A stretch of DNA of 64,000 bases from the NCBI RefSeq assembly GCF_028294535.1, contig NZ_JAQBIE010000013.1, positions 1-64,000 on the forward strand. Direction: 5' to 3'. A program made the position numbers and the translations under genes. This stretch comes from Paracoccus onchidii (GTDB lineage: Bacteria; Pseudomonadota; Alphaproteobacteria; Rhodobacterales; Rhodobacteraceae). The first letter of the stretch is position 1; each line of letters opens with the position of its first letter. The notes beneath the pieces were generated by a model. That model was given only the letters and a program-made list of their open reading frames with translations, ran no database searches and was not told the DNA's origin. Positions 33,544 to 43,979 of the stretch are shown piece by piece.

Positions 33544-36484
33544 GTGGGAAAACGGCCTCTTCGCGTTGCCGCCCGGCGTCGATTTCGCGAATGAATTTGT
33601 CGCCGGGCTTCTGGACCGTCTGGCCGGGCACAAACCTGAAGACATCGCCCGCATTACCATCTATGCGAATTCCGGCCGCACTCTGACGGCGATGAAGCAA
33701 GCCTTCGATCAGCGCGGGCCATTGCTGTTGCCGCAACTGCGTGTCGTGACCGATCTCGGCGCCGGCTCGGCCAGGAACGCCGGTCCGCTGTCGGCACCGC
33801 TGGCGCGCCGCCTTGAGCTGGCAAAGCTGATCTCGGGATTTCTGGCCAGACGTCCTGATCTGGCGGCCGGGCATTCGGTGCCGGCGCTTGCGCGGTCACT
33901 GACCGATCTGATGACCGAGATGCAAACCGAAGGTTGCGGCCCCGAGGCGCTGGAACAGATCGATACCGGCGATCATGCCCGCCACTGGCAGAATGCACTG
34001 GAGTTCCTGCGCATTGCATCCGGCTTCTTCCTGCGGGGCGATCCCCTTGACCGCGCTTCGCGCCAGCGTGCAATCGCCGAACAGCTTGTCTCGGAATGGG
34101 GTGACGGGCACAACCTGCCCGCCGATCCGATCATCGTGGCGGGTTCGACCGGATCTCACGGTGCGACGCGCATGTTCATGCAGGCCGTGGCGGCATTGCC
34201 CAATGGCGCGGTCGTGCTGCCCGGTTTCGACCACGATCAGCCCGCTTCGGTCTGGCAAGGCATCCTCAGCGGTGCCGACGATCACCCTCAGGCTCGCTAT
34301 GCACCGCTTGTTCAATCGCTGGGGATGCCCCGTGCCTGGTCCGCGCAACCGGCCCCTGCCCCTGATCGCAATGCGCTGGTATCCTTGGCGCTGCGGCCAG
34401 CACCGGTCACGGATCAGTGGATCGCAGAGGGTCCGCATCTGCCCGATCTGCTTGACGCAACACGCGACGTGACCTTGATCGAGGCCGATCAACCCGGACA
34501 AGAGGCCGAGGCGATTGCGCTGGTCATGCGCGACGCAGCACAGCGACAACAGCCCGTCACCCTGATTGCCGCAGATAGCGGATTGATCCGACGGGTAAAT
34601 GCGGCTCTGGATCGTTGGCAATTGCGCCCCGATGACAGTGCCGGCCGCCCCCTGCCCTTGACGGCGCCGGGCCTGTTCCTGCGCCAGATCGCGGAACTGT
34701 TCGGGCAGCCGCTGACCATCGATCGCCTGCTGATCCTGCTGAAACATCCGCTGACAGCCACCGGATCAGATCGAATTGACAGCCGGGATGCCCGCAAGCA
34801 GGCCCGTGATCTGGAACTGCGGTTGCGCGCCAAAGGGCCCAGCTTTCCGACCGCCGACACCCTCCTTGACTGGGGTGACAAGGGTGACGAGACCCGCAAG
34901 ATCTGGGCCGGATGGGTCGCCGCGATCATCAGCCGCATAAAATCCCATGAGCACGACACCTGTCCCCGCCCCATTTCCGACCGCCTTGCCGATCTGGTCC
35001 TTATCGCACGGGATCTGGCGGCGGGTCCCGATGGCGATCACGAAGCCTCGGAACTGTGGAGGAGAAAGCCCGGCCAGCTGGCCCGCAGCTGCCTGGAACA
35101 TCTGCGCGAACATGCGGCAACCGGACCGGATCTGGGCCCGGGCGACTTCGCGACACTGCTGCTTGGCGAAATGCAGGAACTGTCCGACCGGACCGAGGCC
35201 GATTATCACCCGTTGCTGAAAATACGCGGCCCGCGCGAAGCCCGAATCCTCAGCGATGATCTGGTCATCCTGTCGGGCCTGAACGAAGGCGGCTGGCCCC
35301 GGGCGCTGACCCCTGATCCATGGTTGTCGCGGCAGATGCGAGGTCAGGCAGGACTGACCCTGCCGGAACGCCTTATCGGCTTGGCCGCGCATGATTTTCA
35401 GCAGGCCATCGGCGCGAAACAGGTGATCCTGACCCGCGCGAAACGCAATGCCGAGGCCGAAACCATCCCGTCCCGCTGGCTGAACCGGTTGACCAACCTC
35501 ATGGCGGGCCTTCCCGAACGCCACGGTCCCGAAGCCCTGGGGCAAATGCGCGAAAAGGGCAAGCACTGGCTGGCCATGGCCGAACGGCTGGCGCGACCGG
35601 ATCACGGTGTTGCCCCCGCGCTGCGCCCGTCCCCGATCCCGCCGGCGCCGCCATTCGACGAATTGCCGGTCACCGATATTTCCTTGCTGATCCGTGACCC
35701 ATATGCGGTCTATGCCAAACGGGTGCTGAAGCTGCGGCCCCTGAACCCGTTGCGCCCCGAACCGGATCCCGCATTGCGGGGTCAGACCCTGCATCGCATC
35801 GTCGAAGAGCTGTTGAAATCAAAGCCCACAGCCGAAACCCCGCCGGATAAGCTGAAGGGCGATTTTCTGGATATCACCGCCCGCGTTCTGGAACAGGACG
35901 TTCCATGGCCGTCGGCGCGGGCGTTCTGGCAGGCCCGCATCGCGCGCATCGCCGATCAGATCGTCAGTGACGAAATCGAACGCTTGGCGCAGGGTCAGCC
36001 CCATATCGTCGAGGCGCGCGGCGCGGTGACCACACCGGCAATGGATTTCAAACTGACGGCCAAACCCGATCGGATCGATCTGCAAAATGACGGTCAGGCG
36101 ATGATCTATGACTATAAATCAGGCACACCGCCCACCGATGCCCAGATCGAACATTTCGACAAGCAATTGATCCTCGAGGCGGCAATGGCGCGGCGTGGCG
36201 GCTTTAGCGATCTTGGCCCCGTGGATGTCGCCGGAATTCGCTATATCCAGCTGGGCGGCGATGGCAAAACCCACGAACGCAGCTACAGCTTTCAGTTCGA
36301 AACCGAAAACTGGGAAGGGTTCCTGCGCCTGATCGCGGCCTATCTTCGCGGCGAAGCGGGCTTCACATCAATGCGGGCCCCCACGAAAACCAGCTATGCG
36401 GGCGATTATGATCATCTGGCCCGTCTGGGCGAATGGTCTCTGGCCGATCCCGCCATACCGGAAAAGGTCGGCGATGACGAATGA
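33536..36484 (+). CDS. addB: double-strand break repair protein AddB
   Basis: AddB pairs with AddA to resect DNA ends for RecA loading. The 982 aa protein is the alphaproteobacterial type. The N-terminal region is an inactivated helicase core starting with LFALPPGVDFANEFVAGLLD; ILSDDLVILSGLNEGGWPRAL is a family block. The C-terminal RecB-type nuclease (about residues 700-960) shows GQTLHRIVEELL and AMIYDYKSGTPP with the catalytic Asp-Lys pair. It overlaps murU by 8 and addA by 11 bases. Confidence 0.92.
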   Translation: MTRWENGLFALPPGVDFANEFVAGLLDRLAGHKPEDIARITIYANSGRTLTAMKQAFDQRGPLLLPQLRVVTDLGAGSARNAGPLSAPLARRLELAKLISGFLARRPDLAAGHSVPALARSLTDLMTEMQTEGCGPEALEQIDTGDHARHWQNALEFLRIASGFFLRGDPLDRASRQRAIAEQLVSEWGDGHNLPADPIIVAGSTGSHGATRMFMQAVAALPNGAVVLPGFDHDQPASVWQGILSGADDHPQARYAPLVQSLGMPRAWSAQPAPAPDRNALVSLALRPAPVTDQWIAEGPHLPDLLDATRDVTLIEADQPGQEAEAIALVMRDAAQRQQPVTLIAADSGLIRRVNAALDRWQLRPDDSAGRPLPLTAPGLFLRQIAELFGQPLTIDRLLILLKHPLTATGSDRIDSRDARKQARDLELRLRAKGPSFPTADTLLDWGDKGDETRKIWAGWVAAIISRIKSHEHDTCPRPISDRLADLVLIARDLAAGPDGDHEASELWRRKPGQLARSCLEHLREHAATGPDLGPGDFATLLLGEMQELSDRTEADYHPLLKIRGPREARILSDDLVILSGLNEGGWPRALTPDPWLSRQMRGQAGLTLPERLIGLAAHDFQQAIGAKQVILTRAKRNAEAETIPSRWLNRLTNLMAGLPERHGPEALGQMREKGKHWLAMAERLARPDHGVAPALRPSPIPPAPPFDELPVTDISLLIRDPYAVYAKRVLKLRPLNPLRPEPDPALRGQTLHRIVEELLKSKPTAETPPDKLKGDFLDITARVLEQDVPWPSARAFWQARIARIADQIVSDEIERLAQGQPHIVEARGAVTTPAMDFKLTAKPDRIDLQNDGQAMIYDYKSGTPPTDAQIEHFDKQLILEAAMARRGGFSDLGPVDVAGIRYIQLGGDGKTHERSYSFQFETENWEGFLRLIAAYLRGEAGFTSMRAPTKTSYAGDYDHLARLGEWSLADPAIPEKVGDDE

Positions 36485-39400
36485 TGCGACACTGAACCAG
36501 ATCGCGGCCGCGGATCCGGCGCGTTCGACATGGCTGACGGCCAATGCCGGCTCGGGCAAGACGCGCGTGCTGACCGATCGGGTCGCGCGCCTGTTGTTGG
36601 CCGGCAGCCCGCCCGAACGCATTCTGTGCCTGACCTATACCAAGGCCGCCGCGACCGAAATGCAGAACCGCCTGCTGAAGCGGCTGGGCGAATGGGCAAT
36701 GCTGCCCGAAGACAGCCTGCGTGCTGCCCTGACGGATCTGGGCGAGGTTCAGGCCCCCGACCTGTCCGAAGCACGCCGCCTGTTCGCACGCGCCATCGAA
36801 ACGCCGGGTGGCCTGAAGGTGCAAACGATCCACAGCTTTTGCGCCGCCCTGCTGCGCCGCTTTCCGCTGGAGGCCGGGGTGCCGATGGGCTTTGCCGAGA
36901 TGGATGATCGCAGCGCCCGCACCCTGCGCGCCGAGATTGTCGAGGAAATGGCCGAGGACAACGATCCCGCGATGCGCGACCTGACATCGCTGCATGGCGG
37001 GGACAATCTTGACGGGTTTCTGGCCGGGTTGTCATCCGCTGATTTTGCATCGCCGCCGGATCCCGATCGGATCTGGTCCGCGCTGTCCCTGCCCGCAGGT
37101 CTGGATGGCGATGCCTTGCTGGGTCAGGTCTTTGATGGGGCCGAGGGTGATCTGTTTGACGCGCTGATCCCGATCTTTGCCAAGGGCTCCAGCACCGATG
37201 CCCGGCTTGCGGGCAAGCTGTTGCAGGGCAACTGGCACGATCCGGACCTGTCCGACCTGAACATCCTGATCGGCGCCTTGCTGACTGGCGGTTCCGCCAA
37301 GGCACCCTATACGGCCAAGATCGGCAAACTGCCAACCAAGGCCCTGCAGACGGGGGCCTGCGCTCCGTTCATGTCAGAGCTAGAGGATCTGATGCTGCGG
37401 GTGCAGGATGCCAGAGCCTTGGCACTGGGGTTGGCGCTGGCACAGAAAACCCTTGCCCTGCATCGCTTTGCCCATGAATTCACCAAACGCATGTCCCAGC
37501 GCAAGGCCGCGCATGGGTGGCTGGATTTCGATGACCTGATCCTGCGCACCGCGCGCCTATTGCGTGAATCCAGCATGGCGCAATGGGTGTTGTGGCGACT
37601 GGATGGCGGCATCGACCATATCCTTGTCGATGAGGCCCAGGATACCAGCCCGGCGCAATGGCGGGTCATTCGCAGCCTGACGGATGAATTTACCAGCGGG
37701 ATGGGCGCGCAAGACCGCCCCCGCACATTGTTTGTCGTCGGCGACCCCAAGCAATCGATCTATTCCTTCCAAGGGGCAGATATCGCCGTGTTCGAGGAAA
37801 TGCGCGATCGTTTCGCCCATGATTTCGACGCGGTCCAACGCCCCATGCAACAGCGCGGCCTGGCGCACAGTTTTCGGTCTTCTCCGGCGATCCTGTCCCT
37901 TGTTGACGCGGTGTTCCAGCAACAGGCTGCCCAGGGTCTGGGCGCACCACCCCGGCACATCGCCTTCCGTGACAACCTTCCCGGTCGCGTCGATATCTGG
38001 CCCCCCCTGCCGGAACCCGAACAACCCGAGGCCAGCGACTGGACGGCCCCTGTCGATGCCCCCGCCGAAAATGCCGCCGACACGGTGCTGGCACGCAGCA
38101 TTGCGGCCCAGATCAAATCGATGATCGGAACGCCATTTTTTGACGCCAAATCAAACAGCGTGCGCAATATCGCCGCCGGCGACATCCAGATCCTTGTGCA
38201 GCGCCGCGCCGGTCTGTTCGATGATCTGCTGCGCGAATGCAAGGCGGCCAACCTGCCGGTCGCGGGGGCCGACCGGCTGAAACTGGCGGCCGAACTGGCG
38301 GTGCGTGACATCACCGCAACCCTGGCCGTTCTGGCAACGCCCGAAGATGACCTGTCGCTGGCCGCCGCCCTGCGATCACCGCTGTTCGGGCTGACCGAAG
38401 ATGACCTGTTTCGCCTGGCCGCAGGGCGCGGCAAAATGTTACTAGATCAACGGCTCAGATCCTCGGATCACCATCGAGTCCGAGAAGTTTTGGCTGATCT
38501 AAGGTCGCAAACCGATATCATGCGACCCTATGACCTGATTTCGCGATTGCTGATCCGCCACGGCGGCAGGGCAGCATTGCTGGCACGGCTGGGAACCGAG
38601 GCAGAGGACGGCATCGACGAGCTGTTGTCACAGGCCTTGGCCTATGAAACGGTCGAAACGCCGTCTCTGACCGGGTTCCTTGTCTGGCTGTCCAGTGACG
38701 AGGTCGAGGTCAAGCGCCAGCTTCCCGGCGGCGCGGGTGGCCTGATCCGCATCATGACGGTGCATGGCTCGAAGGGACTGGAAAGTCCGGTGGTCATCCT
38801 GCCTGAAACCAAGAAACGCCGCCCGGATTCCCGCGCCCGGACAATTCAGATCGGTGATCTGCCATTCTGGCGCGGGGCCTCGGGGGACCGTCCCGAAATC
38901 GTCGCGGATGCTGTCGCCGATCTTGCCCTGAAGCAGGAACAGGAACGCAGGCGCCTTCTGTATGTCGCGATGACGCGGGCGGAAAGCTGGCTTGTTGTCG
39001 CGGCCGCCGGTGAAACCGGTGACAATCTGGACAGCTGGTACAGCATGATCGCGGCCGCCCCCGAACGCACCGGCCTGCATCGCAGTCAGATCGATATCGA
39101 CGGCATCGGCAGCGCATTGCGGCTGTCCTATGGCGAGTGGCCCTCGGAACCGGTGCAGCAGGATGACACCCCGCCTCGGCCAAAGGTTTCCTTGCCGGAC
39201 TGGGCGAACCTGCCCGCGCCCCCACCGCCCGAGCGCATCCTGCCAACGGCCGCCACCAGCCTTGGCGGTGCCAAGGTCATCGGCGCGATGGTGGAAAATG
39301 CCGACCCTGCCGCCGCGATGTTGCGCGGCACGCGACTGCACCTGTTGCTGGAACATCTGCCCGACACTCCGCAAGACGAATGGCCCGAACTTGCGCGATC

Positions 39401-39851
39401 GGCCTTGGCGGGGGGCGAAGGCGGGCTTCCCGATCAGGCTGAACTGGATTGGTTGCTGACCGAGGCAAGGCAGGTCATCACCGCACCCGAGCTGACCGAG
39501 GTGATGACGCCACCGCCCGATGCCGTGGTTCTGCGCGAAGTTGAACTGACCGCCCCATTGCCGCAAATTCCCTTGTTGCATGGAACGATAGACCGGCTGG
39601 TCGTGGCGCCCGATCTGGTTCACGCCATCGACTACAAATCAAACAGCCAGGTTCCCGATCACCCCGAGGCCACACCCGACGGAATCCTGCGTCAGATGGC
39701 CGCCTATCGCGAGGCCCTGCGCCTGATCTATCCCGCCCATCAGTTGCGGGTTTCGGTGCTGTGGACAGCCACGCGTTCGCTGATGACCATGCCTGACGCG
39801 GCAATGGATGACGTGCTGGCCGCCCTTGACCCCGCGCGATTGCGTTCATAG
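36474..39851 (+). CDS. addA: double-strand break repair helicase-nuclease AddA
   Basis: AddA is the UvrD-type helicase and nuclease subunit of AddAB. The 1125 aa protein has Walker A ANAGSGKT (23-30), motif II HILVDEAQDTSP, motif III GDPKQSIYSFQGAD, motif V RIMTVHGSKGLESPVVIL and motif VI LLYVAMTRAESWLVV. The C-terminal nuclease carries AIDYKSNSQVP with catalytic Asp and Lys. The start at MTNDATLNQ overlaps the addB stop; a longer frame from 36396 lies entirely within addB. It is followed after 60 bases by trxA. Confidence 0.95.
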   Translation: MTNDATLNQIAAADPARSTWLTANAGSGKTRVLTDRVARLLLAGSPPERILCLTYTKAAATEMQNRLLKRLGEWAMLPEDSLRAALTDLGEVQAPDLSEARRLFARAIETPGGLKVQTIHSFCAALLRRFPLEAGVPMGFAEMDDRSARTLRAEIVEEMAEDNDPAMRDLTSLHGGDNLDGFLAGLSSADFASPPDPDRIWSALSLPAGLDGDALLGQVFDGAEGDLFDALIPIFAKGSSTDARLAGKLLQGNWHDPDLSDLNILIGALLTGGSAKAPYTAKIGKLPTKALQTGACAPFMSELEDLMLRVQDARALALGLALAQKTLALHRFAHEFTKRMSQRKAAHGWLDFDDLILRTARLLRESSMAQWVLWRLDGGIDHILVDEAQDTSPAQWRVIRSLTDEFTSGMGAQDRPRTLFVVGDPKQSIYSFQGADIAVFEEMRDRFAHDFDAVQRPMQQRGLAHSFRSSPAILSLVDAVFQQQAAQGLGAPPRHIAFRDNLPGRVDIWPPLPEPEQPEASDWTAPVDAPAENAADTVLARSIAAQIKSMIGTPFFDAKSNSVRNIAAGDIQILVQRRAGLFDDLLRECKAANLPVAGADRLKLAAELAVRDITATLAVLATPEDDLSLAAALRSPLFGLTEDDLFRLAAGRGKMLLDQRLRSSDHHRVREVLADLRSQTDIMRPYDLISRLLIRHGGRAALLARLGTEAEDGIDELLSQALAYETVETPSLTGFLVWLSSDEVEVKRQLPGGAGGLIRIMTVHGSKGLESPVVILPETKKRRPDSRARTIQIGDLPFWRGASGDRPEIVADAVADLALKQEQERRRLLYVAMTRAESWLVVAAAGETGDNLDSWYSMIAAAPERTGLHRSQIDIDGIGSALRLSYGEWPSEPVQQDDTPPRPKVSLPDWANLPAPPPPERILPTAATSLGGAKVIGAMVENADPAAAMLRGTRLHLLLEHLPDTPQDEWPELARSALAGGEGGLPDQAELDWLLTEARQVITAPELTEVMTPPPDAVVLREVELTAPLPQIPLLHGTIDRLVVAPDLVHAIDYKSNSQVPDHPEATPDGILRQMAAYREALRLIYPAHQLRVSVLWTATRSLMTMPDAAMDDVLAALDPARLRS

Positions 39852-39911
39852 CTGTAGTCGGAATTCATCGCGCCGGCGCAACCCGACCGGCCATCGCAAG
39901 GAGCTTTCAGC

Positions 39912-40232
39912 ATGGCAACCGTGCATGTGAACGACGCCGACTTCGATACCGAAGTGCGCAAGGCAGATACCCCGGTCATCGTCGATTTCTGGGCCGAATG
40001 GTGCGGACCGTGCAAACAGATCGGCCCAGCCCTCGAAGAACTGTCGGATGAATATGCCGGTAAACTGAAAGTGGTAAAGGTCAATGTCGACGAGAACCCC
40101 GAACAGGCCGCTGCATTGGGCGTTCGCGGTATCCCCGCGCTGTTCATGTTCAAGGACGGTGAAGTGATCTCGAACCGCATGGGCGCCGCACCCAAGGCCG
40201 CACTGAAAAGCTGGATCGACGAATCCGTCTGA
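39912..40232 (+). CDS. trxA: thioredoxin 1
   Basis: A 106 aa thioredoxin that reduces protein disulfides with electrons from thioredoxin reductase. The active site WCGPC is at residues 30-34, and the cis-Pro loop reads [11 protein letters not shown]. Length is normal and no signal peptide is present, so it is cytoplasmic. AAGGAG lies upstream of the ATG. It closes the tsaE-amgK / murU / addBA run and is followed by a strong terminator. Confidence 0.97.
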   Translation: MATVHVNDADFDTEVRKADTPVIVDFWAEWCGPCKQIGPALEELSDEYAGKLKVVKVNVDENPEQAAALGVRGIPALFMFKDGEVISNRMGAAPKAALKSWIDESV

Positions 40233-40255
40233 TCGGCGGCCCGCTGTCCCACATG

Positions 40256-40285
40256 CGCCGCGTCCCGCCGGGCCGCGGCGTTTTT
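40256..40285 (+). terminator. rho-independent terminator after trxA
   Basis: A 7-bp GC stem (40256-40262 with 40274-40280) around an 11-base loop is followed by five T residues at 40281-40285. It ends the repair/thioredoxin operon 23 bases after the trxA stop. Confidence 0.85.
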
Positions 40286-40405
40286 CATGGCAGGCAGTTC
40301 GTGGCAATCACGAAATCGCATTCCGACCGACAGGCCGAACGGGTTGCGCAGCGCCGGGCCTGACCATATCTGAACCCAAACGCACAAACGACGGAGATCC
40401 TTTTC

Positions 40406-40963
40406 ATGGCGGATGATTCATTTCCTGGCTGGCACGGCACCACGATTCTTGCCGTGCGCCGCAACGGCAAGGTGGTCGTTGCCGGCGACGGGCAGGTCAG
40501 CGTCGGTCAGACCGTGATGAAGGGAACCGCACGCAAGGTACGCCGCCTTTCGCCGGGCGGGCGCGATGTCGTTGTCGGCTTTGCGGGATCGACCGCCGAT
40601 GCCTTTACCCTGCTTGAACGGCTTGAGAAAAAGCTGGAATCCGCCCCCGGACAGCTGCAACGCGCCTGTGTGGAGCTGGCCAAGGACTGGCGTACCGACA
40701 AATACCTGCGCAACCTGGAAGCCATGTTGATCGTGACCGATGGCGATCAGGTCTATGTCGTGACCGGTGCGGGTGATGTTCTGGAACCCGAACATGACGT
40801 TGCCGCCATCGGCTCGGGCGGCAATTTCGCATTGGCGGCGGCGCGTGGACTGCTGGCATCCGATCTGGATGCAGAAGCAATCACACGTCAGGCAATGGCT
40901 ATCGCAGCGGATATCTGCGTGTACACGAATGGCAACCTGACCGTCGAAATGCTGGAACGCTAG
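40406..40963 (+). CDS. hslV: ATP-dependent protease peptidase subunit HslV
   Basis: HslV is the proteasome-like threonine peptidase of the HslVU (ClpQY) protease. The 185 aa protein has a short propeptide of about 11 residues before [10 protein letters not shown], so mature Thr12 is the likely nucleophile. [14 protein letters not shown] and [12 protein letters not shown] are family blocks. It precedes hslU by 57 bases. The gap from trxA (40286-40405) holds no gene and should carry the promoter; no clear heat-shock promoter was recognised by eye. Confidence 0.96.
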   Translation: MADDSFPGWHGTTILAVRRNGKVVVAGDGQVSVGQTVMKGTARKVRRLSPGGRDVVVGFAGSTADAFTLLERLEKKLESAPGQLQRACVELAKDWRTDKYLRNLEAMLIVTDGDQVYVVTGAGDVLEPEHDVAAIGSGGNFALAAARGLLASDLDAEAITRQAMAIAADICVYTNGNLTVEMLER

Positions 40964-41020
40964 GCCACGGCCTGCTTGCGCCGCATTTCCCGACGACAGT
41001 CACCCCACCCGAGGCAAATC

Positions 41021-42328
41021 ATGACCGACCTGACCCCGCGCCAAATCGTCTCTGAACTGGACCGTTTCATCATCGGCCAAAAAGAGGCCAAGCGCGCCGT
41101 TGCCGTTGCCCTGCGCAACCGCTGGCGGCGCAAGCAACTTGGCGATGACCTGCGCGACGAAGTCTATCCCAAGAATATCCTGATGATCGGCCCCACCGGC
41201 GTCGGCAAGACCGAGATCAGCCGCCGTCTGGCCAAGCTGGCCAATGCCCCCTTCATCAAGGTCGAGGCCACCAAGTTCACCGAGGTGGGATATGTCGGAC
41301 GCGATGTCGAACAGATCATCCGCGATCTGGTCGATACCGCCGTCATCGGCACGCGCGAACGGATGCGCGACGAGGTCAAGTCGCGCGCGCATCATTCCGC
41401 CGAGGAACGCGTGATCGAAGCCCTGGCAGGTGAAGGCGCGCGGGACGCCACCCGTCAGATGTTCCGCGACAAGCTCAAGCGCGGCGAACTGGACGATACC
41501 GAGATCGAGCTTGAACTGCAGGACAATTCCAACCCCTTGGGCGGCATGGAAATTCCCGGTCAACCGGGTGCCGGAGTCGGTGGAATGATGGATCTGTCCG
41601 GCCTGATGAAAGCGTTTGGCGGGCGGCGCGTCCGGCGCAAGGTGACCGTGGCGGAAAGCTATGAGCTGTTGATCGCGGAAGAGGCCGACAAGCTGCTGGA
41701 CGATGAAACCGTCAAGGCGGCGGCACTGGAATCGGTTCAGGAAAACGGCATCGTGTTCATCGATGAAATCGACAAGGTTTGCGCGCGCGCCGATGCACGC
41801 GGCGGCGATGTCAGCCGCGAAGGCGTGCAGCGCGACCTGCTTCCCCTGATCGAAGGGACCACCGTCAGCACGAAATACGGCCCCCTGAAGACGGATCATA
41901 TCCTGTTCATCGCCTCGGGCGCGTTCCACGTGTCAAAGCCTTCGGATCTGTTGCCTGAACTGCAGGGGCGTTTGCCGATCCGGGTCGAATTGCGGGCGCT
42001 GACAGAAGATGACTTCGTGCGGATCCTGACCGAAACCGATAACGCCCTGACGCGCCAGTATACCGCACTGATGGCCACGGAAAATGTTACCGTCACCTTT
42101 ACCGAGAACGGCATTTCGGCCTTGGCCCGCATCGCCGCCGAGGTGAATGGCACGGTCGAAAACATCGGTGCCCGCCGGCTCTACACCGTTATCGAGCGGG
42201 TCTTCGAGGAACTGTCCTTCAACGCACCGGACCAGGGCGGCGAACAGGTCGATGTCGACGCAGCCTTTGTCGAGCGCTATCTTGGAGATCTGTCACGCTC
42301 GGCCGACCTGTCGCGATACGTTCTCTAG
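41021..42328 (+). CDS. hslU: ATP-dependent protease ATPase subunit HslU
   Basis: HslU is the AAA+ unfoldase that feeds HslV. The 435 aa protein has Walker [10 protein letters not shown] (about 57-65), Walker [11 protein letters not shown], the sensor region [11 protein letters not shown] and the C-terminal ending LSRYVL that docks into HslV. The I-domain lies between the Walker motifs. The ATG at [10 protein letters not shown] is used; an in-frame start at 40976 would add 15 residues absent from the family. Confidence 0.96.
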   Translation: MTDLTPRQIVSELDRFIIGQKEAKRAVAVALRNRWRRKQLGDDLRDEVYPKNILMIGPTGVGKTEISRRLAKLANAPFIKVEATKFTEVGYVGRDVEQIIRDLVDTAVIGTRERMRDEVKSRAHHSAEERVIEALAGEGARDATRQMFRDKLKRGELDDTEIELELQDNSNPLGGMEIPGQPGAGVGGMMDLSGLMKAFGGRRVRRKVTVAESYELLIAEEADKLLDDETVKAAALESVQENGIVFIDEIDKVCARADARGGDVSREGVQRDLLPLIEGTTVSTKYGPLKTDHILFIASGAFHVSKPSDLLPELQGRLPIRVELRALTEDDFVRILTETDNALTRQYTALMATENVTVTFTENGISALARIAAEVNGTVENIGARRLYTVIERVFEELSFNAPDQGGEQVDVDAAFVERYLGDLSRSADLSRYVL

Positions 42329-42385
42329 GAACCAGAAGGCGGTCCGCGGTGTTTGGCCTTTGGATCAGCAACGGGGAAATCGGTC

Positions 42386-42562
42386 ATGGAATACCTATTC
42401 GGGATCATCATCTTTGTTCTGGATGTCTGGGCGATTGCCACGGTCATCAATACGAATGAAACCAACGGCACGAAACTGTTGTGGATCATCCTGATCGCAG
42501 TGCTGCCGGTTCTGGGCCTGCTGATCTGGTATTTCATGGGCCCAAAGGGCAATCGGGCCTGA
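42386..42562 (+). CDS. small membrane protein, PLDc_N-like
   Basis: A 58 aa inner-membrane protein with two helices (about residues 3-20 and 28-50) and the ending WYFMGPKG, resembling the PLDc_N domain (PF13396) found in front of cardiolipin synthases but here standing alone. Function is unknown. GGGGAAA lies just upstream of the ATG. It is 57 bases after hslU and convergent with the smr gene. Confidence 0.7.
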   Translation: MEYLFGIIIFVLDVWAIATVINTNETNGTKLLWIILIAVLPVLGLLIWYFMGPKGNRA

Positions 42563-42580
42563 ACAGGACGCGCGGCGCCG

Positions 42581-43213
42581 TCACGCGAACGCGCCGCGCC
42601 TCAGATAGACATAATACGCGCCCTCGCCGCCATGGCGGTAATGTGCGGCCGTGACCTGCTGAACAACCCCGGACAGCGGCGGCGTATGCAGCCAGTGGGG
42701 CACCTGATGGCGCAATGCGCCAGGGCGTGTCGGAAGGGGGCCGTGATCGCCGCGGCCCTTGCCCGTGATCACCAGTATCAGGCGCAATTCGTTCTGATGG
42801 CAGCTCAGCACAAACCGGATCAGTTCGGGATGGGCAGCGCTCAGCGTCATGCCGTGCAGGTCCAATCGCGCCTGTGGTTTCATCTTGCCCTGAGACATCT
42901 TGCGGTGAAGCTTGTGGTCCATCCGCAGCGGTGCACTGCGAAGGCGCTCGGCCGGGCTGGCCTCGGCGCGATGCGCCGCCGGGTTGGGCAGCGCATTCTG
43001 TCCGATGCGGAACCGCGCCAATTCGGCACCAAAACTTTCGGCCTCAAAACTTTCGGCCTGCCGCTTGACCTCTGACAGATCGCGCGATGAGGCCTTCTTG
43101 GGCGGTTCCTCTGCGGGGGCACCGCCCCTTGACGGCAAGGGGGTGGCGCTACGCGCAACCCTGGACCAAAGCTCTCGTTCTTCGGTCGTCAATCCCCGCC
43201 GGCGCCGGGCCAT
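42581..43213 (-). CDS. Smr-domain protein
   Basis: A 210 aa protein with a C-terminal Smr domain (about residues 115-205): LDLHGMTLSAAH, LVITGKGRGDHG, and the end block YRHGGEGAYYVYLRR. Smr domains nick DNA or cleave RNA in characterised members; this target is unknown. The N-terminal half is charged and low in complexity (PPKKASSRDLSEVKRQAE). Its ATG overlaps the timA stop (TGATG), so the two genes are translationally coupled. Confidence 0.85.
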   Translation of the reverse strand: MARRRRGLTTEERELWSRVARSATPLPSRGGAPAEEPPKKASSRDLSEVKRQAESFEAESFGAELARFRIGQNALPNPAAHRAEASPAERLRSAPLRMDHKLHRKMSQGKMKPQARLDLHGMTLSAAHPELIRFVLSCHQNELRLILVITGKGRGDHGPLPTRPGALRHQVPHWLHTPPLSGVVQQVTAAHYRHGGEGAYYVYLRRGAFA

Positions 43214-43869
43214 CAGCCGGTTGCGACCAACTGCCAGTTCGGATCGTTCTGGCCCATACGGCGCGCAAAGGTCCAGACATCGCGCTGTTTGCGTGATGCC
43301 TTGGGATCGCCTTCGACCACATTGCCATCGGCGTCGCGGGTCGCTGCGATCATTTCACCGACAAAGCGAACCGACAACTCGGCAAGCCCGCTTTGCGTAT
43401 CAAATTCAGCGCCGGCCAAAGAGGTTTCACGAATGCCCAGAAACTGTGCCTCAACGTTTTGCCCCTGCGCCTTGCGCTGGTCGATGACCGATTGGAATGC
43501 GTCGGCAACCGGCTCTGACAGGAAGGGACGAACCTCGTCCAGCTCTCCGCGTTCAAAAGACATCAGGATCATTTCATAGGCCGATTTGGCGCCCGACAGG
43601 AAATCATGCGCCGCAAAAGATGGCTCGGCGCGCTTCATCGCGGCCAGCGCGGCGGCGGCGGGGCTGTCGGCATCGACAAGATCAACGATGTCGTGATCAA
43701 CCTCATCGGCGCTGCCCTCGATCACCTCGAAACGGCGCTGGGTTTCAGGCGCTTCGGCCTTTGGCGGTTCAAATCCGTCACGCGTCCCCAGGACATTGCG
43801 GAGCCGCAAGATCAGAAAAATCGCGATCGCGGCCAGCACAAGCAACTGGATCAGCGGGTTGGACAGCAT
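43213..43869 (-). CDS. Tim44/TimA-family protein
   Basis: A 218 aa protein with an N-terminal membrane helix (LIQLLVLAAIAIFLILRLRN), a variable acidic linker, and a C-terminal Tim44-like domain (about 95-218) with FLSGAKSAYEMILMSFERGE and DVWTFARRMGQNDPNWQLVAT. Bacterial TimA proteins sit at the inner membrane and relate to mitochondrial Tim44 of the import motor. Start chosen at MLSNPLIQ behind GAGGCC. It is divergent from fxsA/secB across 110 bases, a conserved alphaproteobacterial arrangement. In related genomes an mltA gene usually separates it from smr; here it is absent. Confidence 0.85.
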   Translation of the reverse strand: MLSNPLIQLLVLAAIAIFLILRLRNVLGTRDGFEPPKAEAPETQRRFEVIEGSADEVDHDIVDLVDADSPAAAALAAMKRAEPSFAAHDFLSGAKSAYEMILMSFERGELDEVRPFLSEPVADAFQSVIDQRKAQGQNVEAQFLGIRETSLAGAEFDTQSGLAELSVRFVGEMIAATRDADGNVVEGDPKASRKQRDVWTFARRMGQNDPNWQLVATG

Positions 43870-43979
43870 GTTGAAGGCCTCAATAATGACAGTTCGGTTT
43901 GTTTCTTTGCTTCGCATTCCTATGTAAGTATCGGACCGGTGCAAGTCCAGTTCAGGCACTGGCAGGAAGGGGAATTCAG

